From Hysterangium stoloniferum (taxonomy: Eukaryota > Basidiomycota > Agaricomycetes > Hysterangiales > Hysterangiaceae): 64,000 bases of DNA. Position 1 is the stretch's first letter, and each line of letters begins with the position of its first letter. The notes under the pieces were generated by a model that was not told where the DNA came from, searched no databases, and saw only the letters and a program-made list of their open reading frames with translations. Location: positions 1 through 64,000 of the forward strand of contig WHVD01000183.1 in the NCBI GenBank assembly GCA_015178975.1. Direction: 5' to 3'. Made by a program: the position numbers and the translations under genes. Below, in pieces: positions 1 through 10,750 of this stretch.

Positions 1-2384
1 GATGAACACGTCCGTGAAGTCCTCCGAAGACTCCGAAAACATGGTCTTTTGCGAATGGTAAAAAATGTTCTTTTTGATGTCGACACGTTGAATACTTAGG
101 CTTCATGATGGAACCCGACGGTCTCCGCATGGACGACTCCTAAAATTCAAGTCATTCAAGATTGGCCGGAACCCGAAAGGTTAAAGATATTCAGTCCTTT
201 TTAGGCTTCGCCAATTGTTTATCGCCGTTTCATTCACAAATTACTCAAAAATTACCGTTCCGCTCACTCGTCTTACTCGCAAAGACACCCCGTGGAATTT
301 CTCCGACGAATGCCGATCGGCATTCCAGGAATTGAAAAGTGCATTTACATCCGCCCCTATTTTGTCGCACTGGAAACCCGACGTTCAACTCATCGTGGAA
401 ACTGATGCTTCGGACTATGCGCTTGCCGCGATATTGTCCATTCTGGACACCGATGGTGAAGTACACCCAGTAGCTTTTCTGTCTCGCACATTTCGGCGCC
501 CGAACTCAACTACGACGTTCACGATAAGGAATTACTCGCAATCTTTGAAGCTTTCAAGACATGGCGACATTATTTGGAGGGCTCGGCCCACCCGGTAGAT
601 GTTATTACAGACCACAAAAATTTAGTTTACTTTTCAACCACAAAACTTCTCACCCGTCGACAAGCTCGATGGTCCGAATACCTCTCCGCTTTCAACATGG
701 TAATCCGCTTCCGTCCCGGCCGCCTTGGTGGAAAACCCGACGCTATGACTAGACGATGGGACGTCTATCCTAAAGAGGGGAGTAGCGACTACGCCACAGT
801 TAACCGCATAATTTCAAACCTATGTTTTCATCGGAACAACTGTCCGCATCTATCCGAGCCACTTACCTCATTCATCCAGTCTTGCGAAGTGTTATCCTTA
901 TGGATACCGAAAAGTTACATCAAGACATACTATCGGCAATTCCATTAGACCCAGTCACCAAAGCACACCTCGATAACCCGTCCAACCCCGATCAACCCCG
1001 ATGGTCATTAGACTCACAAGGTTTCATTCGACTTGACAATCACATTTATGTACCGGATTCCGACACCCTTCGGCTGCGAATCCTACAACATAAGCACGAC
1101 CACCCAATCTCAGGACATTTCGGCCTCAATAAGACCCTCTCACTCATTAGAAGAGAATATACATGGCCCGGCATCCGAGATTTTGTTAAGCACTATTGTA
1201 AATCCTGTACTACGTGTTTACGCTCTAAATCACAGCGACACAAACCATATGGCCTACTCAAACAATTACCGATACCGGAAAAACCCTGGAACTCGATTTC
1301 TATGGATTTTATCGAGCACCTGCCAGCATCCGAAGGTCACACAGCAATCCTAGTTGTTGTGGATCGGCTCTCAAAGCAAAGTATTTTCATTCCAACATAT
1401 GACACGATAACATCTGTACAGTTAGCTGAATTATTCGTTACCCATGTATTTTCCAAGCATGGCGTTCCGTCGCATGTCACATCCGATCGCGGCTCCGAGT
1501 TTGTCTCTCACTTCTTTAGGTCACTCGGAAAAGCACTAGACATGAAGTTACACTTCACTTCGGGCTATCACCCGGAAGGCGATGGACAAACCGAACGCAT
1601 GAATCAAACCTTGGAGCAATACATCCGTGTCTATTGCAACTATCAACAAGACAATTGGAAATCACTACTACCGCTGGCCGAATTCGCATACAACAACGCA
1701 CCAAATGCCACTACTGGCATTTCGCCTTTCTTCGCAAATAAAGGCTACAACCCCAACATCGCAATCCACCCGGAACGCGATCTCGCATCCGCCCGTGCTC
1801 AAGACTTTGTTACAAACCTTGACGAGCTACATCAAGAACTTCGTAAAACTATCGCAATGGCTCAAGAACGATACCAACGGTCTGCGGATAAAAACCGACT
1901 TCCACCTCCTGATTTCAAGATCGGAGACCGAGTATTCGTTAAAGCCGAGTTTTTCTGAACCACTAGACCTTCTAAGAAGCTCTCTGAAAAATATTTAGGT
2001 CCTTTTGAAGTTATAGCACAAGCCGGCACGCTTTCATGGACGCTTCGGCTCCCCGACAACATGCGTGCAGTACACCCGGTATTTCATGTATCCATGTTAG
2101 AACCTTGTGTTGCTAACAGTATACCCGATCGCATACAACCACCACCCCCACCCGTGATCATCGACGGGGAACCCGAATTTGAAATATCGGAAATCCTAGA
2201 CTCCAAGATCGACAATCGCAGGCGATCGTGCAAGTTACTTTATTTGGTCAAATGGACTGGCTATGAAGGTACAGATGAAGAAACTTCCTGGATTCTAGCC
2301 ACCGAACTTGGCAATGCATCGGAAATTGTTTTAGCTTTCCATCAAACGTATCCGAATAAGCCCAGTCCTTTAGACTCTCTTTAG
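1..2384 (+). pseudogene. Chromovirus pol remnant (RT/RNase H, integrase, chromodomain)
   Basis: Fossil polyprotein of the element above. Recognisable pieces are the RNase H segment beginning around a VETDASDYALAA-type motif, the integrase core with a SMDFIEHLP start and a GYHPEGDGQTERMNQ block, and the final chromodomain with a YLVKWTGYEGTDEETSW motif. These are standard for Ty3/gypsy Pol. The remnant is broken in several places and starts outside the window. Confidence 0.9.
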
Positions 2385-2515
2385 TCCTCGCACGGTAACC
2401 GACGGCCTCCGGTTCTTCAAACATCAAGTCTCACTAGTCGATGCTTTCAATTTTCAATTTTCAATTTTCAATTCACGTTTCAAAAAAAAAGGGGATAAAA
2501 TCAATTATTATTTTG

Positions 2516-3516
2516 CTAACTACCCAAAGTACCCTCCACTACTTCCCCTTCCTCCTCGGCCTCCGAAGCTCTTGCTTCACCGACGGCAACCGATATTCCC
2601 TTCCCTCCAGTTTCCTCCAAGGCCCTAACCAGCTCAACTTCGTCCGAACTAGGCAGCTCGAGATACTGCTCGAGCTGCCTGTAACATGGCTGTCTGTTCT
2701 CCAATAGCCACTCCCAGCAGTCGCATTTGCTCTTGTAGGAGCCCCTGCTGTCGCAGAGACTCGTTTCGCCACCGAGTGGTCTCCGAGAAGTACAACCGCA
2801 TAAGGCGGTTCTGTTCCTCCATCGCGTCTGTCTGGCGCTCTCCGTAGATCACACCCACGTCGGCCCCCGGGTAGGTACAACCAAGTTTTTGACTCGCACA
2901 CTCTTGACATGTGCGGCCCCGACCGTTCGCCCGAGGATGGCAAGCCCGGTTCCGAGCAGTGCAGCGGTTACACCTAGGATCGTTTTCAGGCCCCGCCTTT
3001 GGGACTCCTTTTTGTCTCTATCACTAAAAGTCAGTAACAGCAAAAAAATATATATATGCATAAATACCTTCGGGCTCGAAGGCCCCGCAGCCTCATCCTC
3101 ATCTTCCTCGTCCTCTTCATCGGAGACCGACGGTGATACTGCCTTTCGCTGAGAAGAAAACATTAGTAGAGATTCGCAGTGCGGTATTTCTCCTAACTTA
3201 CCTTCCCTTCTCGTTTCTTTCTCGCCTCCTCCTCTCGGGCCCGACTGGCCTCCTGCTGTTTTTTCCTCGCAAGATCAGCCTCCCGACGCTTGCGCGTAGC
3301 TTCCACCTCCGCCCGTCTCTTCTCCTCCGCCTCGGCCACCTCAATCGCTTTCAGCTCCTCCATCTCCTTCCGTTCCTCCTCCTCGCGTGCCTTTTTCCTT
3401 GCCTCGAGTTGGCGACGACGCTCTAGTGCATTCAGCGTCCCACTCGGACCCGACGCGGGAGTTACCGTCAGCCTCACAGGGATGGTCTTCGCCCCAGTGT
3501 TCATTGACATTGTGTT
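2516..3516 (-). other. Antisense open frames between pol and the 3' LTR
   Basis: Downstream of pol and before the 3' LTR, the opposite strand carries several open stretches. One is strongly Lys/Arg/Glu-rich (about 3193-3510, beginning MSMNTGAKTIPV-type) and predicted to be a long coiled coil. Others are an acidic Ser/Glu/Asp stretch and a short hydrophobic segment. I do not recognise a family. They lie inside the element and point towards pol, so they are treated as part of the fossil; whether they form a spliced accessory gene or a captured host fragment cannot be told from sequence alone. Confidence 0.4.
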
Positions 3517-3683
3517 TTGGAGGAAAGATTGAAGAGTAAAGCGCCTTGTAACCTCCCATTTCTTATATGCGAAAATTTTACCGGTCACATGACGTTCTGA
3601 CACACAACCCGTAACCGACGTTGTTTTACGTACACGATCTAGATTTTCGGCCTCCTTGGGATTTCGGCCAAATGAGGGGATAC

Positions 3684-4406
3684 TGTTACGACTGTGTCGT
3701 AACCCTTCGCAAACCGACGGCCCCCGACGGAATACCCTCGTTATACGTCTCCGACAATACAACACCTCGGAAGCCGTCAGACCCCCGACGCTGACGTATG
3801 CTCTCCGGTCAATCAAACCCGACTACGCCTTTCTGTCTGGTTATGTTTTGATATGTCCCTTTCATCATGTTGATCCGTCTCATCTTATGTTCCACATATG
3901 TCTAACTATATTTGTAGTCCTCGAACTATTTCCTTTTATCGTAATTTCCATTCTCGGTTATCATCGGCCTCCGAACTAATCATAAACTTCCTGTTCCTAG
4001 TCAAGCTTATTGTTAATGCCGTTTTCTGCCCTCCTCCCCATTAGTACTTTCTAGACGCCTGTTACTTGTATATGAGCTCGCTGTAATTGTAGTTACTAGG
4101 CAATCAGAATATCGACTCAGAATACCCTCATACGTCTGTAGCAGTCTCATACTAGGAGAATCTCTCTTCCGCCTTCACGTGCGCTCGCCCACTCTCGGCC
4201 CCGACCCCTTGGCCCGACACCTGACTTTTCCTTCGGTTCCGATCGGTGTCTTGCCGAAAAGTTCTTCTTAGGATTTAGTCTTCGCCTGTCCGAAATTTAA
4301 GGACAACCTACGGATATTTGCGAGGGCGCAGCATATAAGCTGAAGCCAAGTCCTTCCGATCGGTCCCCGTCGGCCACCGACATTAGTCAGTTTCTAGTTC
4401 TTAACA
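3684..4406 (+). repeat. 3' LTR of chromovirus (LTR family B)
   Basis: This 723-bp LTR starts TGTTACGACTG and ends TTAACA, preceded by a purine-rich AATGAGGGGA tract (the plus-strand primer). A second copy of the same LTR, in inverse orientation and carrying a nested insertion, lies at 13255-14804; after subtracting the insertion it is 725 bp, which confirms both borders. Confidence 0.85.
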
Positions 4407-4899
4407 TAGGGTCAGGACGTCGGCTTCAGCTTATGTGCTGCGCCTCTACGCAAACGCTCAATGTCCTTAATTTCGGAAGTGAACTAACGACGGAAGATAT
4501 GGATATTCAGAGTTCCGAAGAGTTCCGAATATCGAGCGTACAGAAAGACGGGAGGAGGAATAAGAAACTAAGTCGATATCAGATCTAAAGTAAAGTACAA
4601 ATTCGCGGAAACTAATATAAGTCTACTCGTTATTGTACTACAAACTGAGACCATAATAAGACGGAAATGGAAGTGTTCTTAAAACGGAAATACAATAAGA
4701 CATATTAGGAAGACAATATTCCGAGACGGGAATACAACAACAAACAAGTGAATACTTGTCAACGGACAAATTACCAAATGCGGAACAAACGAAGAACGCG
4801 GATGATACAGTAACTATGATGTTCCGTAGTCGGATATCGGATATCGAAAGTGGGAGATCGGAAGTCGGATATTGAAACATCCGGGAACGGGTCGTAACA
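4407..4899 (-). repeat. LTR remnant interrupted by the chromovirus
   Basis: This directly abuts the 3' LTR. It opens with the GGCTTCAGCTTATGTGCTGC block shared by the LTR families of this window, in inverse orientation, and ends GGGTCGTAACA at 4899. It is therefore the remaining end of an older LTR. It is itself inserted in the Tc1/mariner transposase fragment that begins at 4900. Confidence 0.65.
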
Positions 4900-5121
4900 C
4901 TTCCCCATGTAGATTATTCTTCTAGCATAGGGAATATTGGCTGTGGTAAGCTTTGTAGGATGGCCACCAGAGCATTTGGGGAGGTCAGGGCGATCCTCAG
5001 AGTGAATCCGACTGATGGTGGCACTGCTGAGATGAGTTTGGTAACATATTTGAGCTCCAGAAATGCCAGAGTCAAGTAGAGCAAGAACATGTTGGATTTG
5101 GCTGGAGGAGAGCTTTTTCAT
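4900..5121 (-). pseudogene. Tc1/mariner-type transposase N-terminal fragment
   Basis: About 74 codons from the start at 5121 read MKKLSSSQIQHVLALLDSG and continue through a helix-turn-helix with the AQICYQTHLSSATISRIHSE pattern, then a DLPKCSGGHPTKLT linker. This matches the N-terminal paired-type HTH of fungal Tc1/mariner transposases (usual length 300-400 aa). The reading is cut at 4899, where an LTR has inserted, so the catalytic DDE/D part is missing here. The fragment is dead. Upstream, 5122-5250 holds a strong hairpin and possible element end. Confidence 0.75.
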
Positions 5122-5186
5122 TGTGAGTAGGGTGATTGTGGGATTCCAACTGGTTGCTTTGATCTTATATACATTGAGGAAGAGTG

Positions 5187-5228
5187 GTCACATGACTTTG
5201 TTGAACTTTATAAACAAAGTCATGTGAC
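5187..5228. repeat. 16-bp-arm perfect hairpin
   Basis: GTCACATGACTTTGTT at 5187-5202 is the exact reverse complement of 5213-5228, with a 10-nt spacer. It lies 66 bp upstream of the Tc1 transposase start, so it is probably part of the transposon end or its promoter. Confidence 0.8.
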
Positions 5229-5258
5229 TAGGACCCATTTTGAACTTTAAAAATGTGT

Positions 5259-5460
5259 GCAACAAAACCCTTACAATGAGCTATTGGTTTGTGTGTGATG
5301 TGGACTTACCAAATAAGGATGTGGTGCCTTGTGGCTGGCATTTCTGGAGGGTATGATGTTGAAGTATATTACATAATATTTTCGGCATTTTACAGAATTT
5401 ATTTCTGGAGGAATAGCCATGTCTTTCAAAAAGTACAAAACATTGTAAGGGTTTTGTTGC
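5259..5460. mobile_element. 202-bp element with 20-bp perfect terminal inverted repeats
   Basis: GCAACAAAACCCTTACAATG at 5259-5278 is exactly inverted at 5441-5460. The interior has no credible gene but contains a CTGGCATTTCTGGAG stretch. That stretch is an inverted copy of part of the neighbouring Tc1 transposase reading frame, suggesting a MITE or an internally deleted Tc1 relative. No clean TA duplication is visible at the borders. The right border coincides with where the gag-protease element stops being readable. Confidence 0.55.
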
Positions 5461-5462
5461 CT

Positions 5463-7136
5463 ACTGTATATCTGGTCCCAAGTTGACTAGCTTGTGAAGG
5501 TCCTCTGAGGCAAATTGCTCATTATCAGCCACCACAGCCATCTTAGGACCAGGCGGTTCGAAATCATCCGCAATCTCTGGTTCAACAGGTGGCTTAGGCC
5601 TCTCTGAGGCAAATTGACGGTCCTCTTCAAGTTGAGAGAGACTTTCGATAAGGTGTGCGATCTTGGTCGCGCCTGCTGCCATTAAACCTTTCTCCTCAAG
5701 TGATCTGGGCTTGTGAGCCCAACGAGCGGGGTCATGAATTATCCCTATCGTCTCCCCTCGTCGGATAGTCTTAGGGGTTAGCGATGGATTGGCTAAGGGC
5801 ACTGCCATGCTATTCCTTGAAATTGCCGTGATTGGTGTAGCTAATTTTGCAATATAATTCCTTCAACAATCCACTCCTCGCCCTTTAGATCGTCCACAAA
5901 AATGGGCACTAGTCTGGCTGACTCTGGATCGATAGTGCAATCCTTCAAGGCTCGCGTGACTCTTTCAGTATGCACGCCTTTATCGGGGAGAGAGGTGAGC
6001 TTGGGTTGCTCCTTCTCATGCTTCCTGAAAGGGGCCTTATTGACGGTGAAGGTCAAAGGTTGAGGTTCCTTAGAAGAACTGGCTGGAATAAAACCCTGTC
6101 GTCCCGGGAGAATAAGTCTAGATCCCAACGGCTGATCTCTTAGAGTACCAATTTCATAATTAATATGAAAGTCTTCTCCTAAAAGAATTGGCACCGTCAT
6201 TCCTCTAACGACGTAAGTTTCCGCCGCGAACTTCAGTAACGTTCCACTGTCGTCCTCCAGGTAAATAGGAATATTAACATATCCGATAACCTTAGCGTTA
6301 CCCGTGAGCTGGATTAGACATAACTTGAGTCCTTGTTTCAACTTATATACGCCCTGCAGCCCCTTGTAGAATTCCTCCGATATAAGGAAGAGATCCGCTC
6401 CCGTGTCCATTCGGACTTTAACGCGTTCAGGTGAATTGGGAGTTCCTACATGACCGAAAACATGGAGTGCTGCAACTCCTATACTAGAGTAACCACTGGG
6501 GGGATCCCGTTTTCGATAAAGGATCGTAGTATCCTCCTTCATCAGTCGACTGGGATGAGGGTATTGGATTCTAGGCCTCTTACTTTCCTTGCGCAGGGAC
6601 AAGAGTACGTTCCTCTGCTCACTTCGACAAGGAATATGCTTCGAAGGGGAATCCAATACCATGTCATTGTCATTGTCCTCCGAATCCGAGTCCTCGTACG
6701 GTAGTAAGTCGGGGGGGTTTCCAGGATCAAACGGGAATGTGTCAACATCAGTTCCAGGCAAACAGAGCGAGTTTGAGCTGATTTGTTCGTGAGAATCTCC
6801 AGTCTGCCCGTACTTCTTGGTCAGGCCTTCAAGGTCCTGCCGATGAGCACTCAATCGGTCTCCCTTTTCGAAGAAATCTGTGGCGAGTATGGATACATAA
6901 ACTTCAGACGGAAGAGCTTCACTAGTCGTTCGATTTTCCTCCCTTACTAATGTGTCTCCGACTCGGGGCGCATAAATGGAAACAAAAGTCAATTTGTCAT
7001 CAGAGCTATTTACTTGTCCTTGTATACATAGATAGTCCATGAACCGCTTCATATAACCTTTGCTCCTCAGCTTCCTCCGACATATCCTGTGCGGAGCATT
7101 TGTTGATAGAGACATAATGAGACATTTTGCCAGCAT
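5463..7136 (-). pseudogene. Retroelement protease region (fossil)
   Basis: Continuation of the same element. The aspartic protease signature VRMDTGADLFLISEEF lies around 6360-6415, with the flap and LLGEDFHINYE block following. The next stretch, down to 5463, is the linker region that normally precedes reverse transcriptase. The segment is broken and ends at the inverted-repeat element, with no RT visible. Confidence 0.75.
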
Positions 7137-7145
7137 GGGGGCAAT

Positions 7146-8783
7146 CTATCTTGAAATGCTCCGGACTTCCGCATATCCAACATTCCTTGGTGGGTTTGAC
7201 CGGGCTCCATCGTATTCGGGGAGGTCAGACCATTTGATCTTGAGGTCGCTGGTGTTAAGAGTGATCTTCTTGTCCTTAGGTAAGTCATTAATAAGCATGC
7301 TAGCTTGAGACTTCATCGGAGTTCGAAAAGGGGTATTAGGCACTCTATTGTGGCACTCCCCACATCCTGAGTTCCCTCCTCGGTCTGAAGTATTCGAACT
7401 CCCAGATGAATCACTAGGGGGTCCTCCTGATGGCAAGAAGGGATTCGAAGTGATCGGCAGAGAATGGTGGGGACCGTCTGGGTTCAGCGATCCTCGACCA
7501 GCAACTGGGCCAGCTATACCCTCAGTGAACGCTGTAGAGAAGGACGGTCGACCCTTGCTGGCGACTGATCGGTTTCTGACAGTGGTCACCTCGTTCCCGA
7601 CGTTAGGGCTGTTGGAAACTCCCTCAAATGCGACGCGAGAGCGGGGATCTCCCTGAAAAGGCATGGGACCAAATTCCATCGCGATTTGTCTCTCCATCTC
7701 CATCATGTTCAGGAGTCGACGCGGCTGAGGTTGATGAAAGGGAGCACAGACCTCAATCCTTTTTTCTTGAAGGCGTTCTATCACCTGCGTCCTCAAGTCC
7801 AGTGGAAAGTCCTCCATTATCACAGGACAGTTGAGAGAACATAGGAAACGAGTATCTGGAGACCCATTTAGGTTGCGAACAAACGAATTAGTCGTGGAGA
7901 TAGGCGAATCGGGGACCTGTATCGAGTCATTATAGGGGAGGAGTACCTCTAAAACCATCTTATCGAGTCTTCTTTGATTTCGTTTCAGCCGACCCCTTAG
8001 AGTGAAGTATGTGAATGGCAGATTTGGTGTGACTCCATTGAGAGACTCCTCCAACATGTGGATGTACATGTACTGGTAGTCGACCTTAGGCACGACATGA
8101 TCTCCGCCGAGCAGGACGTGCAGGATCTGCAACGCATCATCATGCGTATGAAGTGCCTCAAGGAATAGAGAAAACACCTCCCGCTTGAGAATCCTTCTTC
8201 CTCCTTCCGTAGCGGTAGTCACCTCGTTCGACCATTCGGGAATCGATCGGGTCAAGTCCTCAAGGTTCCCTGGTCGCGTGAATAAATCCCACGCCGATAA
8301 GATCGCCTGGTAACGACCTAACCAAACTGCTACAGTCACTGGTAAAATGGGATAATCTGTATTGTACTCCTCTACAAAGGGGGTAACCAGATCCTCGGAG
8401 ATTCGATCGGTGTAGTACATGTCCCATTGTATGTCGATGGGCTGAGCATAAATCATATGACCTCCGAGGAACTGCTTGAGAATAACCTGCCTCGGAGGGA
8501 ACTTGGGAAAAGGCGAGGGTGCTCGACCAGGCTCAACATTGGCTCCAGGGACGTTCAACTGCCCGGGTGATGAGCGTTCTTCAGGTGGGTCGGGTGGAAT
8601 GTTTGTTGACAATTCCGCTACTACTCCGGAAGGATCCTCCAGAGGAGTTGATCCTTGGAGAGTCGACGAAGACTTCCTCAAAGTGACGTTACGGGGTGGT
8701 TCCAAATTAGTGGATTTTTGACGAGGCATGGAGCTACTCAGAGCTGATGAAGACCTAGGTGTTTGGTTCTTGCCCATAGTCAT
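7146..8783 (-). pseudogene. Retroelement gag (fossil)
   Basis: A 545-codon open stretch on the minus strand has a low-complexity Ser/Pro-rich N-terminus, a central helical capsid-like region and a Ser/Gly-rich tail. It leads towards the CCHC knuckle CWICGSPEHFKIDC (about 7130-7190), typical of gag nucleocapsid. It belongs to the element at 5463-9501. The gag portion looks fairly well preserved although the element as a whole is truncated. Confidence 0.75.
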
Positions 8784-8845
8784 TCGTGTGTTCGGGTTTT
8801 AGTAGTCCAATAATAAGATCTTTCTTCGTAGGAAAAGAACGGTCC

Positions 8846-8859
8846 GGCCCGGATCACCA
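8846..8859 (-). other. Retroelement primer-binding site
   Basis: On the minus strand, one base after the LTR end, the sequence reads TGGTGATCCGGGCC. A TGG start right after an LTR is the usual complement of a tRNA CCA end. Confidence 0.6.
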
Positions 8860-8860
8860 C

Positions 8861-9501
8861 TGTGAAGAGTCGATAGATTCTGACCATTCAATATACGAAG
8901 TATAGCGTTTATTCAACTACTACTAGCAGGTATTGACCATTCAGTACAATACCGTAGATTACTAGACTGGCCATACTAGCAAGGAGACATGCAACGCGTC
9001 ACAAGAGCAATTGTACAGTTGCTCTTGACGGCTAGAATGAAGAATGAAAGAGTTGACCTTCATGGTACAACTCATAGCTAGATGTAAGATAGATAATCAA
9101 CGAGAGGCTGAATATCTAAAGTAAAGGGATAATAACGTGAGTCAACTATAATGTCGACGAGCGCAAAGACCTTAGAGTGGAACTCGACCTTCGCGGTTCG
9201 AGTCCAAAGTCTGTTAGTATGCGAGAGAACACTACCTTTATAGGTAGTTGAGACGTTACCCTTGACACCTCTCGCTATTCGACGTCTGGGTCGTTTATGA
9301 GGTGGTGTCTGTTGGGTAAAAAGTGTCTATTGTTTGGCGCCGAGAGTGCCCATAGGTATACACAAGACTTCGAACTAAGAAATATGGATATGCTCGAAGG
9401 ATATAGGGAATTAAAGAAAAGAAATAGAAACTAGATAATATAGTACTATAATATGCATAATAATCCACTGTCCAATTATGCATATATGCATACCCTTCAC
9501 A
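8861..9501 (-). repeat. 5' LTR of the gag-protease element (LTR family C)
   Basis: This 641-bp LTR is bounded by perfect 7-bp inverted ends TGTGAAG...CTTCACA. A shorter, diverged solo copy in the other orientation lies at 11959-12361 and shares blocks such as the TAGTTCGAAG...TTGTGTATAC segment, which supports the borders. Confidence 0.8.
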
Positions 9502-9944
9502 GTGGACAATGTGATAGATCGATCACAGAAATTGAAGTGACATTGCATGAGAAAAGTGGAAAGTTTGTTAGGGTTGGAACCTGTGAAGGGTTCCAGAGCA
9601 TTGACTTTTGACTGCAGAGGTTCCGGATCCTTCTTGCTACCTTCTCTGAGCATGTGATTCATCAATCTTTCTAAAGTGATTGCTAACAACTCAGAGGTGG
9701 GATCCACAAGTGACAGTCGATCATTAGATAGGGAATTTTTGACACCTTTGCCCTTGTCAGCAGCCACAGACTTGTCCTCATGCTCGGATTCGTCCGGGTT
9801 TTCCAGGACTTCTTCTATATGGGCTTCTTCCATGGCATCCAGCTGGTTTGTGAGTGTCTGGCTGGTATACAAAGTAAGTGGGGAATGAAGAGTCAATGGT
9901 CCAGGTAATGATTCCTGTATGTGTGCTTTTCTTCTTGGTGGCAT
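9502..9944 (-). pseudogene. Gag fragment of a third retroelement
   Basis: The minus-strand N-terminal gag reads MPPRRKAHIQESLPG at the start. It includes a FTGSNPNKLSTFLMQCHFNF block, the recognisable beginning of a Ty3/gypsy capsid. It is cut at 9502 where the family C LTR begins. With the LTR at 9978-10608 it forms the start of an LTR family A element. The fossil is broken. Confidence 0.7.
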
Positions 9945-9977
9945 ATTGACAATCTGCGAGTCTTAGTCAGAAAATAC

Positions 9978-10608
9978 TGTTAAGAGTCATGCATGGAACT
10001 TATTGGAAGGTTTCCAGAGAAACCCACAGGAAAGCCAGTAGGACTTGGCTTCAGCTTATAGGCTGCACCCTCACGAGATTGTGTCATCCAATTTCAGATG
10101 GAGGGATGGGAATCCCAGGGAGTCTGGGAGTAGTTGGTGGGTTGTGAGGTCAGAGGGTCAACTGCAGGAATCCCACAGAAGTTGAGGGGTCAGGTGGAGA
10201 TGAGTCAGATAGATAGGGCAGAGGTTAAGTGATAGATGGGTTGGAGCCCATGGGCTCTGACGAGGTAAAGAGCAGTGTGTTTCAAAGAGGAGATTAGGGT
10301 AGAAAATCTGATTTTCTGACTGGATTGTATGTACAACATCTGCCAGACTATATAGACTGTGGGATGTATAACATACCAAATCCAGTAATAATGAAATCTA
10401 AACTAGTAAACATGAAACGAGATAAATAAACACCAAACTTGGTGTTAGGAACAGAACAGAGTGGAGTGGAGTCTGAAATGTGACAGGTCATTAGACCATA
10501 ACGGGAATAGGGTGGGAGTGGAGTCCAAAATGTGACAGGTCATTTAACCATAATGGGAATGGGGCTCAGTTAGACAGCTGACAGGTTTTCCGAGTGGGGT
10601 GTTAGGGC
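9978..10608 (-). repeat. LTR family A copy, CpG-decayed and split
   Basis: It starts TGTTAAGAG and shares the GGACTTGGCTTCAGCTTATA block, the TTTTCTGACTGGATTGTATG block and the GTGACAGGTCATTT block with the other family A LTRs. It stops matching around 10608, before the expected TAACA end. The missing end resembles 15310-15491. CG sites of the other copies are mostly TG or CA here, so it looks old. It is the probable 5' LTR for the gag at 9502-9944. Confidence 0.65.
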
Positions 10609-10659
10609 AACACTAACAAGGCTACCAAACACAAGATAAAACACAGAAATATGAAGTGA

Positions 10660-10735
10660 AGAGGGGATAGCTCAATGATAGGGGAGATCACACTTGTTTT
10701 AGTGGGATTCCTAAGAGATTGAAACTAAAGACTAG
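10660..10735 (+). repeat. tRNA-like (SINE head-like) segment
   Basis: GGGGATAGCTCAATGATAGG resembles the 5' end plus A box of a tRNA. A weak B-box-like AGATTGAAACT follows about 45 nt later. It does not fold into a full tRNA by eye and has no clear anticodon stem, so a degenerate tRNA-derived SINE is possible. The call is tentative. Confidence 0.25.
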
Positions 10736-10750
10736 CTATGTATGTACATG

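Larger units (their letters stand above)
1..4406 (+). mobile_element. Ty3/gypsy chromovirus fossil, 5' part outside window
   Basis: LTR retrotransposon relic entering from the left edge. In order it shows the end of reverse transcriptase and RNase H (about 1-780), the zinc-binding and catalytic part of integrase (about 1000-1900), a chromodomain-like C-terminus (about 2190-2340), a non-coding or antisense stretch, a purine-rich tract just before 3684, and a 723-bp 3' LTR with TGTTA...TAACA ends. The chromodomain places it in the chromovirus branch. It is broken: the pol reading frame is spread over several frames, roughly four or five disruptions. It appears to be inserted in an older LTR that resumes at 4407. 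The left LTR and target duplication are outside the window. Confidence 0.9.
5463..9501 (-). mobile_element. LTR retroelement with gag and retropepsin, 3' part missing
   Basis: Minus-strand retroelement comprising a 5' LTR (8861-9501), a primer-binding site, a long gag, a CCHC zinc knuckle and an aspartic protease. Readable sequence stops at the inverted-repeat element on its left, so reverse transcriptase, integrase and the other LTR are absent from the window. The gag-knuckle-protease layout suggests Ty3/gypsy, but without RT this is inference. It is broken, truncated and shows a few frame changes. It lies inside the gag of another element (9502-9944). Confidence 0.8.

Noticed and set aside
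9185-9210. GGTTCGAGTCC resembling a tRNA B box
   Set aside because: It lies inside an LTR, with no A box or cloverleaf at the right distance.
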